Positions 54,046-63,091 of a DNA stretch of 64,000 bases are shown here, piece after piece. The stretch comes from Frigoribacterium sp. (GTDB lineage: Bacteria > Actinomycetota > Actinomycetes > Actinomycetales > Microbacteriaceae). Position 1 is the first letter of the stretch; every line of letters begins with the position of its first letter. The notes beneath the pieces were generated by a model. The model was not told where the DNA came from and did not search any database. It was given only the letters and a program-made list of their open reading frames with translations. Location of the stretch: assembly GCA_025408445.1 (NCBI GenBank), contig JANYIZ010000004.1:1-64000 (forward strand), read 5' to 3'. A program made the position numbers and the translations under genes.

Positions 54046-54077
54046 AGTTTGCATCATTAGTTTGCGAATAGCAAACC
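54046..54077. promoter_or_regulatory. Inverted and direct AGTTTGC repeats upstream of sepH
   Basis: AGTTTGC occurs at 54046-54052 and 54059-54065, spaced by 13 nt start to start. The second is followed after GAATA by GCAAACC (54071-54077), forming an inverted repeat. They lie between DUF4193 and sepH, so they could bind a regulator of either gene. The protein is unknown. Confidence 0.5.
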
Positions 54078-54141
54078 ACTACCAAATAACCGTGAATCCG
54101 ACTTCTGTGCAACTTGCGGCACGCCCGGGATATTCCCCGGA

Positions 54142-54170
54142 TTTAGAGACTGGCCGTGCGACTCTATAGA
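54142..54170 (+). promoter_or_regulatory. Predicted sepH promoter
   Basis: TTTAGA at 54142-54147 and TATAGA at 54165-54170 are separated by 17 bp, matching sigma-70-type -35/-10 spacing. Transcription would start near 54177, with sepH ATG at 54199 and GAGAGG before it. The -35 box is weak. Confidence 0.5.
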
Positions 54171-54198
54171 CGGTAAATGACCGCGAGAGGCGTTCAGT

Positions 54199-55299
54199 AT
54201 GCAAGACCTGAGAGTCATCGGAGTGGAGAACGGCGCACTCCTCGTCGCATCCGACGAAGGTACCAAGTACCGCATCGCCATCGACGAAGTGATGCAGTCC
54301 AAACTTCGACAGTCGATCCCGGACCCAGGGTCCGGGCGGAAGCTGGCGCCGCGCGAAATCCAGGCCCACATCCGGTCAGGGATGTCGGCGCAGGACGTCG
54401 CATCCATCACCGGTGTTCCGGTCGACTACATCCGGAAGTTCGAGGGACCGGTGCTCGCCGAGCGCGAGTTCGTCGTCAACTCTGCTCTCGGTGTGGCGGT
54501 GCACACCGCTATGGAAACTGACCCCCTCGGCGATGGGTCAACCTTCGGCACCGTAATCCGAGAGCGTCTCTACGATCTCGGGGCGATCGATGAGCGGTGG
54601 GCAAGCTGGAAAGAGGTCGGCGGAGGCTGGGTCGTGAAACTCGCTTTCAACACCGAGCAGACCGAGCGGGATGCCCGCTGGCGCTTCGACCCAAAGAAAG
54701 CCGCGCTCTCCCCGCTCAATAACGAAGCCATCACCCTCTCCCAACAGGGAGACCCCTCCGGAGCCCTTGTGCCCCGACTGCGCGCCGTCGGGGATGAAGA
54801 ACGCCAGCCCGACCAGTCACGCTTCGACAGTGGCGCGTTCACCAACGAGGAGCTTGCCCAGCAGGAGCCGGCCCCGCTCGGCGGCCGTCGCGAGGGAGTG
54901 TCCCGTCTCGAAGCAGTTCCCTACGGCCGCCTCGATGACGCGCCCGCCGCCGTCTCCGATGCGGCTATCAACCGCGCGCCGGTCACCGACGAGCCCGAGT
55001 CCAACCAGACCGCAGACCTGCTGGAGGCGCTCCGGCGTCGACGCGGGGAACGCGAATCGGCTGGCTTCGGTAACGAAACTTCGGGCTCGGATTCCAAGTT
55101 TGCGCATCCGTCTACTGGCACTATCCGCCTCGTCGACGTGCCTCTCGATGTGTTCGGAGACGAGAACGACGATCGCCCCGGCAACACCGCACCCCAGCCG
55201 AATGTCTTCCAGCCTCGTGCCTCCTCACGGAAGGGCCGAGCGGCAATGCCGAGCTGGGATGAGATTGTCTTTGGTGCGCGGTCGGACGACGACCTCTAA
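54199..55299 (+). CDS. sepH: Septation protein SepH
   Basis: A 366-aa protein. The N-terminal 165 residues form the DUF3071 domain (MQDLRVIGVENGALLVASDEG, PREIQAHIRSGMSAQDVASITGVPVDYIRKFEGPVLAERE). A long disordered tail with Pro/Ser/Asp-rich runs ends FQPRASSRKGRAAMPSWDEIVFGA. SepH binds FtsZ and promotes its assembly in actinobacteria. The helix-turn-helix-like core and the conserved end (PSWDEIVFG) are present. It is convergent with the next gene and overlaps it by 4 bp. Confidence 0.93.
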   Translation: MQDLRVIGVENGALLVASDEGTKYRIAIDEVMQSKLRQSIPDPGSGRKLAPREIQAHIRSGMSAQDVASITGVPVDYIRKFEGPVLAEREFVVNSALGVAVHTAMETDPLGDGSTFGTVIRERLYDLGAIDERWASWKEVGGGWVVKLAFNTEQTERDARWRFDPKKAALSPLNNEAITLSQQGDPSGALVPRLRAVGDEERQPDQSRFDSGAFTNEELAQQEPAPLGGRREGVSRLEAVPYGRLDDAPAAVSDAAINRAPVTDEPESNQTADLLEALRRRRGERESAGFGNETSGSDSKFAHPSTGTIRLVDVPLDVFGDENDDRPGNTAPQPNVFQPRASSRKGRAAMPSWDEIVFGARSDDDL

Positions 55300-56453
55300 G
55301 CTCTCACCCCCTGTGCTGCGGCGAACGCGCCGAATCGCAACAGGGGAATCGCGAGTTCCTCTGAGGACCAGGACCCGTGTTGGCCGACCATGCTCCGGCC
55401 GGTGTTGGTTACAACTCTCGAGTCGTAGTACGCGATGCTTTTGCGTGCCGCGACGATGATGTCGCCGATTCGAGGAATCACCTCAAAATCCACCGTCGGC
55501 CCGAACCATCCGGACTCAATCGCCTCAGCGCGCGACACGATCCAGGATCGTGAGCCCTCGATCTCCCGCCAGGAGGCGAGCACTGTCGCGCGATGATCGC
55601 TCGTGGCGTCGGGCTCGAAGTAAAGCTGCAGTGCCCGGGGTTCACCGCCAATAAAACGAATACCGTCGATGAGACGTGGCTCGGAGTCGAACAGCACCTG
55701 GGAATGCTCCGACACATCGAGCACCCCATGGTCGGCTGTTAAGAGCATCCCCTCACCCCGGCCGAGCATCGGCACGAAAGAGCGAACAGACCGGTCAAGT
55801 TCTTCCAGCGCAGTCGTCCAGAGCGGGGACTGCCAGCCAGCGGAATGGCCGGCCTGGTCCAACTCGGGCACGTACAGGTAGATCAGTCCGCGATCGATCT
55901 CGTCGAGAACACGACGCGCCTCGTCGAAACGCTCGGACATCGTCCCTCCACTGCGATACTCGGCCCCCCGCAACACCGCGCGGGTGAATCCGGAAGACCG
56001 GTAGCGCTCGGCGCCTATCGCGAAACTCGGGATACCGGCATCCCGAGCTTTCTCGAACAGCGTTGGCACCCGCTGCCAGGTCGCCGGATCGAGGCGGTCG
56101 TCCCATCCGCTCAGCTGGTTCACGATGCGGTCATTGACCGCGTCGAGCACACGATACCCGACGAGCCCGTGGATCCCAGGGGTCTCGCCCGTGGTGAGCG
56201 AGGCAAGCGCCGATGCAGTGGTTGACGGAAAGCGCGCACCGATCGTGGACGCCGCGGTGAGCATCGGAGCAAGGGTGCGGGCGTGACCGGCGCGGGCAGT
56301 GAGAGCGGATGCTCCGAGGCCGTCCACGAGCAGTACGATCGCCTTTTCGACCGGCGGGAGAGACAGGGGGTTCGCCTCGTGAGAAATTGCGAGAAGAGAA
56401 CTTGGAACGACATCGGCAAGGCTGAACCGGTGCGATTTGGTGGCCGGTAGCAT
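55296..56453 (-). CDS. Alkaline phosphatase superfamily (nucleotide pyrophosphatase-like) protein
   Basis: A 385-aa protein of the metal-dependent phosphodiesterase/phosphatase superfamily. LLVDGLGASALTARAGHA contains the first aspartate, FPSTTASALASLTTGETPGIHGLVGYR the nucleophilic threonine region, and VPELDQAGHSAGW with LLTADHGVLD the later Asp/His metal ligands. The substrate is not known. ATG 56453 (MLPATKSHRFSLADV) is used. Its start is only 12 bp from the divergent parC start. Confidence 0.87.
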   Translation of the reverse strand: MLPATKSHRFSLADVVPSSLLAISHEANPLSLPPVEKAIVLLVDGLGASALTARAGHARTLAPMLTAASTIGARFPSTTASALASLTTGETPGIHGLVGYRVLDAVNDRIVNQLSGWDDRLDPATWQRVPTLFEKARDAGIPSFAIGAERYRSSGFTRAVLRGAEYRSGGTMSERFDEARRVLDEIDRGLIYLYVPELDQAGHSAGWQSPLWTTALEELDRSVRSFVPMLGRGEGMLLTADHGVLDVSEHSQVLFDSEPRLIDGIRFIGGEPRALQLYFEPDATSDHRATVLASWREIEGSRSWIVSRAEAIESGWFGPTVDFEVIPRIGDIIVAARKSIAYYDSRVVTNTGRSMVGQHGSWSSEELAIPLLRFGAFAAAQGVRA

Positions 56454-56465
56454 GGGGGCAATCCT

Positions 56466-58928
56466 ATGACTACTCCCGAAATCCCCACCGCAGAGCCCCG
56501 TGGGGAACGCATCGATATCGTCGACGTCTCCACCGAGATGGAGGGGTCGTTCCTCGAATACGCGTACTCCGTGATCTACTCCCGGGCCCTTCCGGACGCA
56601 CGCGACGGCCTGAAGCCAGTGCAGCGTCGCATCCTCTACCAGATGACCGAAATGGGCTTGCGCCCCGATCGTGGGCATGTCAAGTCGGCGCGGGTCACCG
56701 GCGAAGTCATGGGCAAGCTGCATCCGCACGGCGATGCTTCGATCTACGACGCGATGGTGAGGCTCGCCCAGAGCTTCATCCTGCGTGTTCCGCTGATCGA
56801 TGGGCATGGCAACTTCGGCACCCTGGACGACGGGCCGGCTGCGCCGCGCTACACCGAAGCCCGCCTTACCGCCGCCGCAATGGCCATGACCGAGGACCTC
56901 GACGAAGACGTGGTCAACTTCGTGCCCAACTATGATAATCAGTTGACCCAACCGGAGGTGCTGCCGTCGGCCTTCCCCAATCTGCTGGTCAACGGCGCAT
57001 CCGGAATCGCAGTCGGTATGGCGACCAACATGGCACCGCACAACCTCATCGAGGTCGTGGGCGCAGCACGACACCTGATTGCGCACCCGGACGCCTCGCT
57101 CGACGACCTCATGTCGTTCGTGCCCGGCCCCGACTTGCCGACCGGAGGCACGATCATCGGCCTCTCCGGAATCCGCGACGCCTACGAGACGGGGCGCGGC
57201 AGTTTTCGCACTCGGGCGCGAGTATCCGTCGAGAACATCACCACACGCAAGGCAGGACTCATCATCACCGAGCTGCCCTACATGGTCGGCGCGGAGAGGG
57301 TGATCGAGAAGATCAAGGACGGAGTCAACTCCAAGAAGCTCAACGGCATCTCGGATGTCACGGACCTTACCGACCGAAAACACGGCCTGCGCCTCGTGGT
57401 GGGCATCAAGACCGGATTCAGCCCGGATGCCGTGCTCGAGCAGCTCTATCGCTTCACCCCGCTCGAGGATTCGTTCAACATTAACAACGTCGCCCTCGTG
57501 GATGGAGGGCCGAAGACTCTTGGCCTTCGTGAACTGCTTCAGGTCTATGTCGACCACCGCATCTCCGTCGTCACCAGACGCAGCCAGTTCCGCCTGGCGC
57601 GCAAGAACGAGCGGCTGCATCTCGTCGAAGGCCTGCTCGTGGCCATCCTCGATATCGACGAGGTAATCCAGGTGATCCGCGCGAGCGATGACGGCGAGCA
57701 GGCCCGAGTGCGGCTGATGGATGTCTTCGACCTCAGCCAGATCCAGGCCGAGTACATCCTCGAACTGCGATTGCGTCGACTCACCAAATTCTCTCGAATC
57801 GAACTCGAGGCGGAGCGCGACCAATTGCTCGCCGAGATCGCGGCCCTTGAACAACTGCTCACCGGCCCAGAGCGCGTGCGCCAGCTGGTCTCCGACGAGC
57901 TGGAGGAGGTCTCCGAGCGCTTCGGTACCCCACGCCGCACACTTCTCACCGAGGCGCGACCGCCGGTCGGGACAACAGTCGCCGCCCGGGCTGCCGCGGC
58001 CGTGCTGGAGATCGCGGACACGCCCTGCCTGGTGTTCCTGTCGACGACCGGGCGGGCCATCCGTGTCGACCTGTTCGATGGTGCCTCGGAGTTGCCGGAG
58101 CGCGCTGCCCGGCGCACCAAGCACGATGCGATCCTGTCGTCGATCGTGACGACCAGCCGGTCAGAGATCGGCGCGGTCACTTCGCTCGGGCGGCTCATCC
58201 GTCTCACGCCTGTCGACCTGCCGGTCGTACCGGAGAACTCGATCCAGCTCGCCGCAGGCACGCGGATCTCGGACTACCTCGCAATCGACGCCAAGAAGGA
58301 ACGGGTGCTCGCGCTTGTCTCGCTCACATCCTCTGACGCGATCGCTATCGGTACCCGGCAGGGCGTGGTCAAGCGGGTAACTCCCGGAGACTGGGCCAAC
58401 CGGCCCGAGTTCGAGCTGATCGCGCTGAAGCCGGGGGACGCGGTGGTTGGGGCGCGCCAGTCCGCGGAGACGGATGATTTGCTCTTCATCACCTCGGAGG
58501 CGCAACTCCTGCATTTTCCCGCATCGACGGTGAGACCGCAGGGGCGCTCCGCCGGTGGAATGGCTGGCATCAATCTTGGCGCAAAGGCCACCGTAATCTT
58601 CTTCGGCTCGGTCGACCCCACAGCCGAGGTCGCCGTCGCGACAGTGTCGAGCAGCAGCGCGACTATCGCCGGGATGGACTCCGGACGGGCGAAGGTCTCG
58701 ATGCTGTCCGAGTTCCCTGGCAAGGGGCGGGCGACCGGTGGTGTGCGAGCCCACGCCTTTCTCAGAGGCGAAGATATGCTCTCCGTGGCGTGGGCAGGGC
58801 CGTCCCCAGCGCTCGCTGTGGGAACTGATGGCGGGGTGCGGACTCTTCCGGATGCCGGTGCCAAGCGCGACGCATCGGGCACGCCGCTCGAGAGTATCGT
58901 CGAGTCGATCGGCGCCCCGATCCGTTGA
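56466..58928 (+). CDS. parC: DNA topoisomerase (gyrase/topo IV) subunit A
   Basis: An 820-aa type IIA topoisomerase A subunit. The breakage-reunion domain begins EGSFLEYAYSVIYSRALPDARDGLKPVQRR and has the quinolone-pocket KLHPHGDASIYDAMVRL. The catalytic tyrosine is in AAPRYTEARLT (Tyr129). The C-terminal DNA-wrapping part shows several GyrA-like repeats (for example GTRQGVVKRVTPGDW). The encoded protein sits with parE in this block, convergently; whether it is a true topo IV or a second gyrase-like pair cannot be told from sequence alone. Confidence 0.93.
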   Translation: MTTPEIPTAEPRGERIDIVDVSTEMEGSFLEYAYSVIYSRALPDARDGLKPVQRRILYQMTEMGLRPDRGHVKSARVTGEVMGKLHPHGDASIYDAMVRLAQSFILRVPLIDGHGNFGTLDDGPAAPRYTEARLTAAAMAMTEDLDEDVVNFVPNYDNQLTQPEVLPSAFPNLLVNGASGIAVGMATNMAPHNLIEVVGAARHLIAHPDASLDDLMSFVPGPDLPTGGTIIGLSGIRDAYETGRGSFRTRARVSVENITTRKAGLIITELPYMVGAERVIEKIKDGVNSKKLNGISDVTDLTDRKHGLRLVVGIKTGFSPDAVLEQLYRFTPLEDSFNINNVALVDGGPKTLGLRELLQVYVDHRISVVTRRSQFRLARKNERLHLVEGLLVAILDIDEVIQVIRASDDGEQARVRLMDVFDLSQIQAEYILELRLRRLTKFSRIELEAERDQLLAEIAALEQLLTGPERVRQLVSDELEEVSERFGTPRRTLLTEARPPVGTTVAARAAAAVLEIADTPCLVFLSTTGRAIRVDLFDGASELPERAARRTKHDAILSSIVTTSRSEIGAVTSLGRLIRLTPVDLPVVPENSIQLAAGTRISDYLAIDAKKERVLALVSLTSSDAIAIGTRQGVVKRVTPGDWANRPEFELIALKPGDAVVGARQSAETDDLLFITSEAQLLHFPASTVRPQGRSAGGMAGINLGAKATVIFFGSVDPTAEVAVATVSSSSATIAGMDSGRAKVSMLSEFPGKGRATGGVRAHAFLRGEDMLSVAWAGPSPALAVGTDGGVRTLPDAGAKRDASGTPLESIVESIGAPIR

Positions 58929-58980
58929 GCGCTGCGTCGATCGTGACTTCCCGCGGTACGAACTCCGGTGCCGTCTCCTG

Positions 58981-59089
58981 CGCGAAATGCAGGACTCTGC
59001 GTGACAGGAGTGACGGGAGGGCCTCATCCGCAACACCCGTCACACCCGATCCTGCATTTCGAACAGGGCTGGATGCGCAACAGGGCTGC
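58981..59089. repeat. 109-bp direct repeat, copy 1, with nested inverted repeats
   Basis: Begins CGCGAAATGCAGGACTCTGC and is identical over 109 bp to the second copy. Outer inverted arms CGAAATGCAGGA (58983-58994) and TCCTGCATTTCG (59050-59061) and inner arms GTGACGGG (59010-59017) and CCCGTCAC (59036-59043) could fold into a two-step hairpin. It lies between convergent parC and parE. No coding potential is seen. Confidence 0.9.
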
Positions 59090-59184
59090 ACGCACAACCT
59101 GCTGGCGCGCTGAACACAGGTACGCACAACTGACTGACGCGCTGAACACAGGTAGGCACGACTGGCTGGTGCGGTGAACAGAGC
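59090..59184. repeat. Three tandem ~32-nt imperfect repeats
   Basis: Units of 32, 32 and 31 nt at 59090-59121, 59122-59153 and 59154-59184 share the pattern CGCACAAC...CGCGCTGAACACAGGT with scattered changes. They lie between the two 109-bp repeats. No protein or RNA function is evident. Confidence 0.8.
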
Positions 59185-59186
59185 CG

Positions 59187-59295
59187 CGCGAAATGCAGGA
59201 CTCTGCGTGACAGGAGTGACGGGAGGGCCTCATCCGCAACACCCGTCACACCCGATCCTGCATTTCGAACAGGGCTGGATGCGCAACAGGGCTGC
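59187..59295. repeat. 109-bp direct repeat, copy 2
   Basis: A perfect copy of the repeat at 58981, offset by 206 bp. It contains the same outer arms (59189-59200 and 59256-59267) and inner arms (59216-59223 and 59242-59249). After it, CGCGCAACAGG-type fragments continue to about 59340, and the remaining 70 bp to the parE stop hold no gene. Confidence 0.9.
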
Positions 59296-59407
59296 GCGCA
59301 ACAGGTGCGGAAACCTGCACGCGCAACAGCGCCATCCGCTGGACAATCCGGTCTGCACACCGAATCGGGGGCCGATCGATTGGCAAGCCTTACGGATGCG
59401 TCGCCGG

Positions 59408-61507
59408 CTACACGTCGATGCGTTCGCGTGACAGCCCGTCCGACCCCGCAATGATGAAGTCCTTGCGGGGGGCGACATCGTTGCCCATGAGCAGCTCGAA
59501 TACTCGCTCGGCGTTGACAGCGTCGGTGATTTGCACGCGACGGAGCGTGCGGTGATGCCGGTCCATGGTGGTGGTTGCCAACTGGTCGGCATCCATCTCG
59601 CCGAGACCCTTGTAACGCTGGATCGGATCCTGGTAGTGCTTGTTCGCCTTCTTGAGTCCGGCGAGCACCCCGTTGAGCTCGGCTTCGGAATAGGTATAGA
59701 TCGTCTCATTCGGCTTCGTACCCGGATTCATCACGATCACCCGGTGCAGTGGCGGCACCGCGGCGTAGACGCGTCCGTCGCGGATCATGTCGGGCATGTA
59801 ACGGAAGAACAGAGTGAGCAGCAGCGTGCGAATGTGCGCGCCATCGACATCCGCATCGCTCATGATGATCACCTTGCCGTACCGCGCGGTCGCGAGGTCG
59901 AAGCTGCGACCGGAGCCGGCGCCAATCACCTGGATGATCGAGGCGCACTCGGCATTTCCGAGCATGTCCGACACGGTGGCCTTCTGCACGTTCAGGATCT
60001 TTCCCCGGATCGGGAGCAAGGCCTGGTATTCGCTGTCGCGGGCCAGCTTCGCCGTTCCGAGCGCCGAGTCGCCCTCCACGATGAAGAGCTCACTATTGGC
60101 GACATCCGAGCTTCGGCAGTCAACGAGCTTCGCCGGAAGGGACGAGTTCTCGAGGGCATTCTTGCGTCGCTGGGTTTCCTTGTGCGCGCGCGCCGAGATG
60201 CGGGACTTCATCTCCGCAACAATCTTGTCGAGCACGAGAGCCGACTGCGTCTTGTCGTCGCGCTTCGATGAGCCGAACTTCTCCGCCATGGTCTTTGCCA
60301 CCACTGCGGCGACCAGGTTTCGAACCGCGGGAGTTCCGAGTATCTCCTTCGTCTGCCCCTCAAACTGTGGCTCAGGAAGGCGCACGGTCAACACCGCCGT
60401 GAGGCCGGCAAGCACATCGTCCTTCTCGATCTTCTCGGTGCTGTTCGCGCCCGTACCGACCTTGAGCCGTCGCGCGTTCTGTTCGACCTGCGCGCGGAGA
60501 AACTTGAGCATTCCCGCTTCGAAACCGGCTTGGTGAGTGCCGCCCTTCGGGGTGGCGATGATATTCACGTAGCTTCGGAACACCGTCTCGTACCCGGTGC
60601 CCCAGCGGAGGGCAATATCGACCTCGCACTCGCGCTCAAGCTCGGTTGCGACCATGTGGCCCTTGTCGTCGAGCACGGGAACGGTCTCGTGGAACGTGCC
60701 GGAGCCGGTCATTCGCCAGGTCTCGGTGAGGGCACTGTCCGGGGCGAGGAAGTCGACGTACTCAGCGATGCCACCGTCGAAGCGAAACAGTTCATGGGTG
60801 GGCTCGGCGCCACGCTCGTCGGTGATGTCGATGCCGAGGCCACGCACCAGGAATGCGGTCTGACGCGCACGGGCCGCGAGCTCCTCCGTTTGGAAGGTCG
60901 TACCGCGGCTGAATATTTGCGGATCCGCCCAGTAGCGGATCCGGGTGCCGGTGACACCGCGAGCTACCTTGCCGACCGCGCGCAATTCGCTCTTGTTCTC
61001 GAACGGGGTGAACACCGCGTCCACTCTCGGCCCCTCGGCGGAGTCGGCAAAGATGCCGGGCTCACCACGGTGAAATGACATCGCCCAAGTCTTGCCATCG
61101 CGGTCAACTTCGACATCCAGGCGCTCTGAGAGAGCATTGACGACGGATGCACCGACGCCGTGCAAGCCCCCGGAGGCGCCATACGAACCGCTGCCGAACT
61201 TGCCGCCGGCGTGGAGTTTGGTGAACACCACCTCGACTCCAGAAAGTCCGGTTTTCGGCTCGATATCAACCGGAATACCCCGGGCGCGATCACGCACTTC
61301 TACACTGTTGTCATTGTGCAGGACGACGCTTATTTTGTCGCCGCTGCCTCCAAGCGCCTCGTCGACAGAATTGTCAATGATTTCCCACAGGCAATGCATC
61401 AGGCCCCGCGAGTCGGTGGATCCTATGTACATGCCGGGACGCTTGCGTACGGCCTCGAGTCCCTCGAGCACCGACAGGTGTCGTGCGGAATAGTCTGAGC
61501 TCGCCAC
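59408..61507 (-). CDS. parE: DNA topoisomerase (gyrase/topo IV) subunit B
   Basis: A 699-aa ATPase subunit. GHKL motifs are LWEIIDNSVDEALGG and GASGGLHGVGASVVNALS. The transducer region holds QTKEILGTPAVRNLVAAVV. The TOPRIM domain has ELFIVEGDSALGTAKLARDSEYQALLPIRGKILNVQKA and the metal-binding SDADVDGAHIRTLLLTLFFRYMP. The C-terminus includes RYKGLGEMDADQLATTTMD. The start GTG 61507 (VASSDYSARHLSVLEG) has AAGGAG six bases upstream. It faces parC convergently across the repeat region. Confidence 0.95.
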   Translation of the reverse strand: MASSDYSARHLSVLEGLEAVRKRPGMYIGSTDSRGLMHCLWEIIDNSVDEALGGSGDKISVVLHNDNSVEVRDRARGIPVDIEPKTGLSGVEVVFTKLHAGGKFGSGSYGASGGLHGVGASVVNALSERLDVEVDRDGKTWAMSFHRGEPGIFADSAEGPRVDAVFTPFENKSELRAVGKVARGVTGTRIRYWADPQIFSRGTTFQTEELAARARQTAFLVRGLGIDITDERGAEPTHELFRFDGGIAEYVDFLAPDSALTETWRMTGSGTFHETVPVLDDKGHMVATELERECEVDIALRWGTGYETVFRSYVNIIATPKGGTHQAGFEAGMLKFLRAQVEQNARRLKVGTGANSTEKIEKDDVLAGLTAVLTVRLPEPQFEGQTKEILGTPAVRNLVAAVVAKTMAEKFGSSKRDDKTQSALVLDKIVAEMKSRISARAHKETQRRKNALENSSLPAKLVDCRSSDVANSELFIVEGDSALGTAKLARDSEYQALLPIRGKILNVQKATVSDMLGNAECASIIQVIGAGSGRSFDLATARYGKVIIMSDADVDGAHIRTLLLTLFFRYMPDMIRDGRVYAAVPPLHRVIVMNPGTKPNETIYTYSEAELNGVLAGLKKANKHYQDPIQRYKGLGEMDADQLATTTMDRHHRTLRRVQITDAVNAERVFELLMGNDVAPRKDFIIAGSDGLSRERIDV

Positions 61508-61730
61508 GTGAATCTCCTTCGTGGCGCCGCCGTCATCGTCAGAGCAGGGAATGGTTGGTGGCCGGGCCGGGTTCAACACTAATGACAGCGGATGCGCTCG
61601 CCGGCATCCGACACCCCCACGACTGGGTGCGTACGCGTACAGCGAAATACGCAGGTTTTGTCTTCATGATTCAACACAGCCGTGTTTGTATAGGGAGAAC
61701 AAGTTATTGATAGGAAACGAGGAGCAACTC

Positions 61731-61967
61731 ATGACTCAGAGTGCACCCGACACGACAGCGGTGGAAATGCTCGACGCGAACCACCAGCTCACCGCATCGG
61801 ACCGTTGCGACAGCTGTGGCGCGCAGGCGTACATCCGAGTCGCCATCGGTTCAAGCGAACTGTTGTTCTGCGCCCACCACGGCAAGAAGTACCAGGAAAA
61901 GCTAGCGACCATCGCCAGCAACTGGCACGACGAGTCGGACCGCCTGCTTCAGGGCAACCGCTCCTGA
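61731..61967 (+). CDS. DUF7455-type small zinc-binding protein
   Basis: A 78-aa protein. LTASDRCDSCGAQAYIRVAIGSSELLFCAHH puts Cys26, Cys29, Cys47 and His50 in a likely zinc site, followed by KKYQEKL and a short acidic end. ATG 61731 has GAGGAG in its upstream sequence. It is divergent from parE, with 223 bp between their starts, in which no other gene was seen. The function is unknown. Confidence 0.85.
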   Translation: MTQSAPDTTAVEMLDANHQLTASDRCDSCGAQAYIRVAIGSSELLFCAHHGKKYQEKLATIASNWHDESDRLLQGNRS

Positions 61968-61991
61968 TTCCATTTTCCGCCCGTGATCTTT

Positions 61992-62020
61992 CAGCGCCCT
62001 CGGTTATACCGGGGGCGCTG
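61992..62020 (+). terminator. Hairpin terminator after the DUF7455 gene
   Basis: CAGCGCCCTCGG / CCGGGGGCGCTG forms a 12-bp stem with one G-U pair around TTATA, followed by TGTTGTCT. It lies 24 bp after the gene, and also precedes the 3' end of the convergent racemase-like gene. Confidence 0.75.
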
Positions 62021-62047
62021 TGTTGTCTCCGCTTAGCGAATGCGACG

Positions 62048-63091
62048 TCACTCGAGGAAGCGGCGGCGGATGCGCGGACTCAGGCGGGTGACGATCTCCT
62101 CGCCGATCGTGCCGAGTTGGTCTGCCCACTCCTGTAGCGTCGGCTCAGCGGCCGTGCCGCTACCGAAGAGCACTGCAGTATCACCGAGTTGAATGGGGGA
62201 ATCCCCTGTGTCCACCGTCAGCCGGTCCAGTTGCACCGAGACGACCTCGAATCGCGCTCCGTCAATCGAGACCTGCACCGTACCCACAGCCGAGCTGGGG
62301 ATTCCGTCACCGTAACCAATTCCGAGGGTCGCTAGGCCCTCCTCCTTCGCGATTACCGGTGCGGTAAGCGTCATTACCGGTTCGAGCCGGAGCGAAGACG
62401 GGCTGACCCCCCCGCCAGGCGAGATTCCGTAGGAGAAGGCGCCGATTCGCACCAGGTCAAACCGAGAATCGGCGCGACCGAACGCGGCGGCACTGGCCGC
62501 AAGATGCCGCACGGTGACGCTCGCTCCGAGTCTCTCTGCGACCGCGATCGCCGAGCGGAACCGCTCAATCGCCACGGTGTCGTCGCCGTCGGATGCCTCC
62601 GCGATATGAGTCCAGATACCGACGAGCTCGATGCGGTCAGATAACGCGAGCGAGCGAGTCACCAGGCCGGGCCAGTCCTCGATGCTGGCGCCGTTTCGGT
62701 GAAGGCCGGTGTCGATCTTGAGGTGCACCCGCGCCCGACCGGACACGCTGGCCCGCGCAATCGCCTCCAACTGGCTGAGTGTCGAGACCCCGAAGTCAAG
62801 CTCGGCCTCGATCGCCCTGCCGTAGTCCTCGTTGGGCCCGAGTAGCCAGGTGAACACGGCCACATCGCGCGGGATACCGTTCTCCCGCAACTCGAGGCCG
62901 GTTTCAATGTCGAGGGTACCGATCCAAGCGACCCCGGCCGCGACGGCCGCGCGCGCAACCGGCAGGAGACCGTGCCCATAAGCATCCGCTTTGACGACGG
63001 CCATCAGGGCGGCCGGAGCGACCCTCTCCGCGAGCCGAGCGAGGTTACGTCGGTAGGCGGAGAGGTCGATCGTGGCCGTTGGCCCATTCAT
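62048..63091 (-). CDS. alr: Alanine racemase-like protein with barrel intact but no catalytic tyrosine loop
   Basis: A 347-aa fold-type III PLP protein. The N-terminal barrel is complete. The PLP lysine is Lys34 in AVVKADAYGHG, Arg132 (DTGLHRNG) and His162 (THIAEA) match the usual active-site residues, and Arg215 (LVRIGAFSYG) matches the PLP pyridine partner. The C-terminal domain is altered: the usual loop bearing the VSYGxTW tyrosine is missing (about 18 residues between VIAK and EEGLATLG), and MD of the usual CMD segment reads LD. Tyr260 of GYGDG is kept. Its ATG overlaps the upstream gene by 4 nt. Confidence 0.8.
   Translation of the reverse strand: MNGPTATIDLSAYRRNLARLAERVAPAALMAVVKADAYGHGLLPVARAAVAAGVAWIGTLDIETGLELRENGIPRDVAVFTWLLGPNEDYGRAIEAELDFGVSTLSQLEAIARASVSGRARVHLKIDTGLHRNGASIEDWPGLVTRSLALSDRIELVGIWTHIAEASDGDDTVAIERFRSAIAVAERLGASVTVRHLAASAAAFGRADSRFDLVRIGAFSYGISPGGGVSPSSLRLEPVMTLTAPVIAKEEGLATLGIGYGDGIPSSAVGTVQVSIDGARFEVVSVQLDRLTVDTGDSPIQLGDTAVLFGSGTAAEPTLQEWADQLGTIGEEIVTRLSPRIRRRFLE

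Noticed and set aside
55296-58124. A 942-aa minus-strand open frame
   Set aside because: The first 557 codons are antisense to parC; only the part from ATG 56453 is the real phosphodiesterase-like protein.
58981-59340. CRISPR-like array
   Set aside because: The repeats are only two long copies plus imperfect tandem units, with no regular unique spacers and no cas genes nearby.
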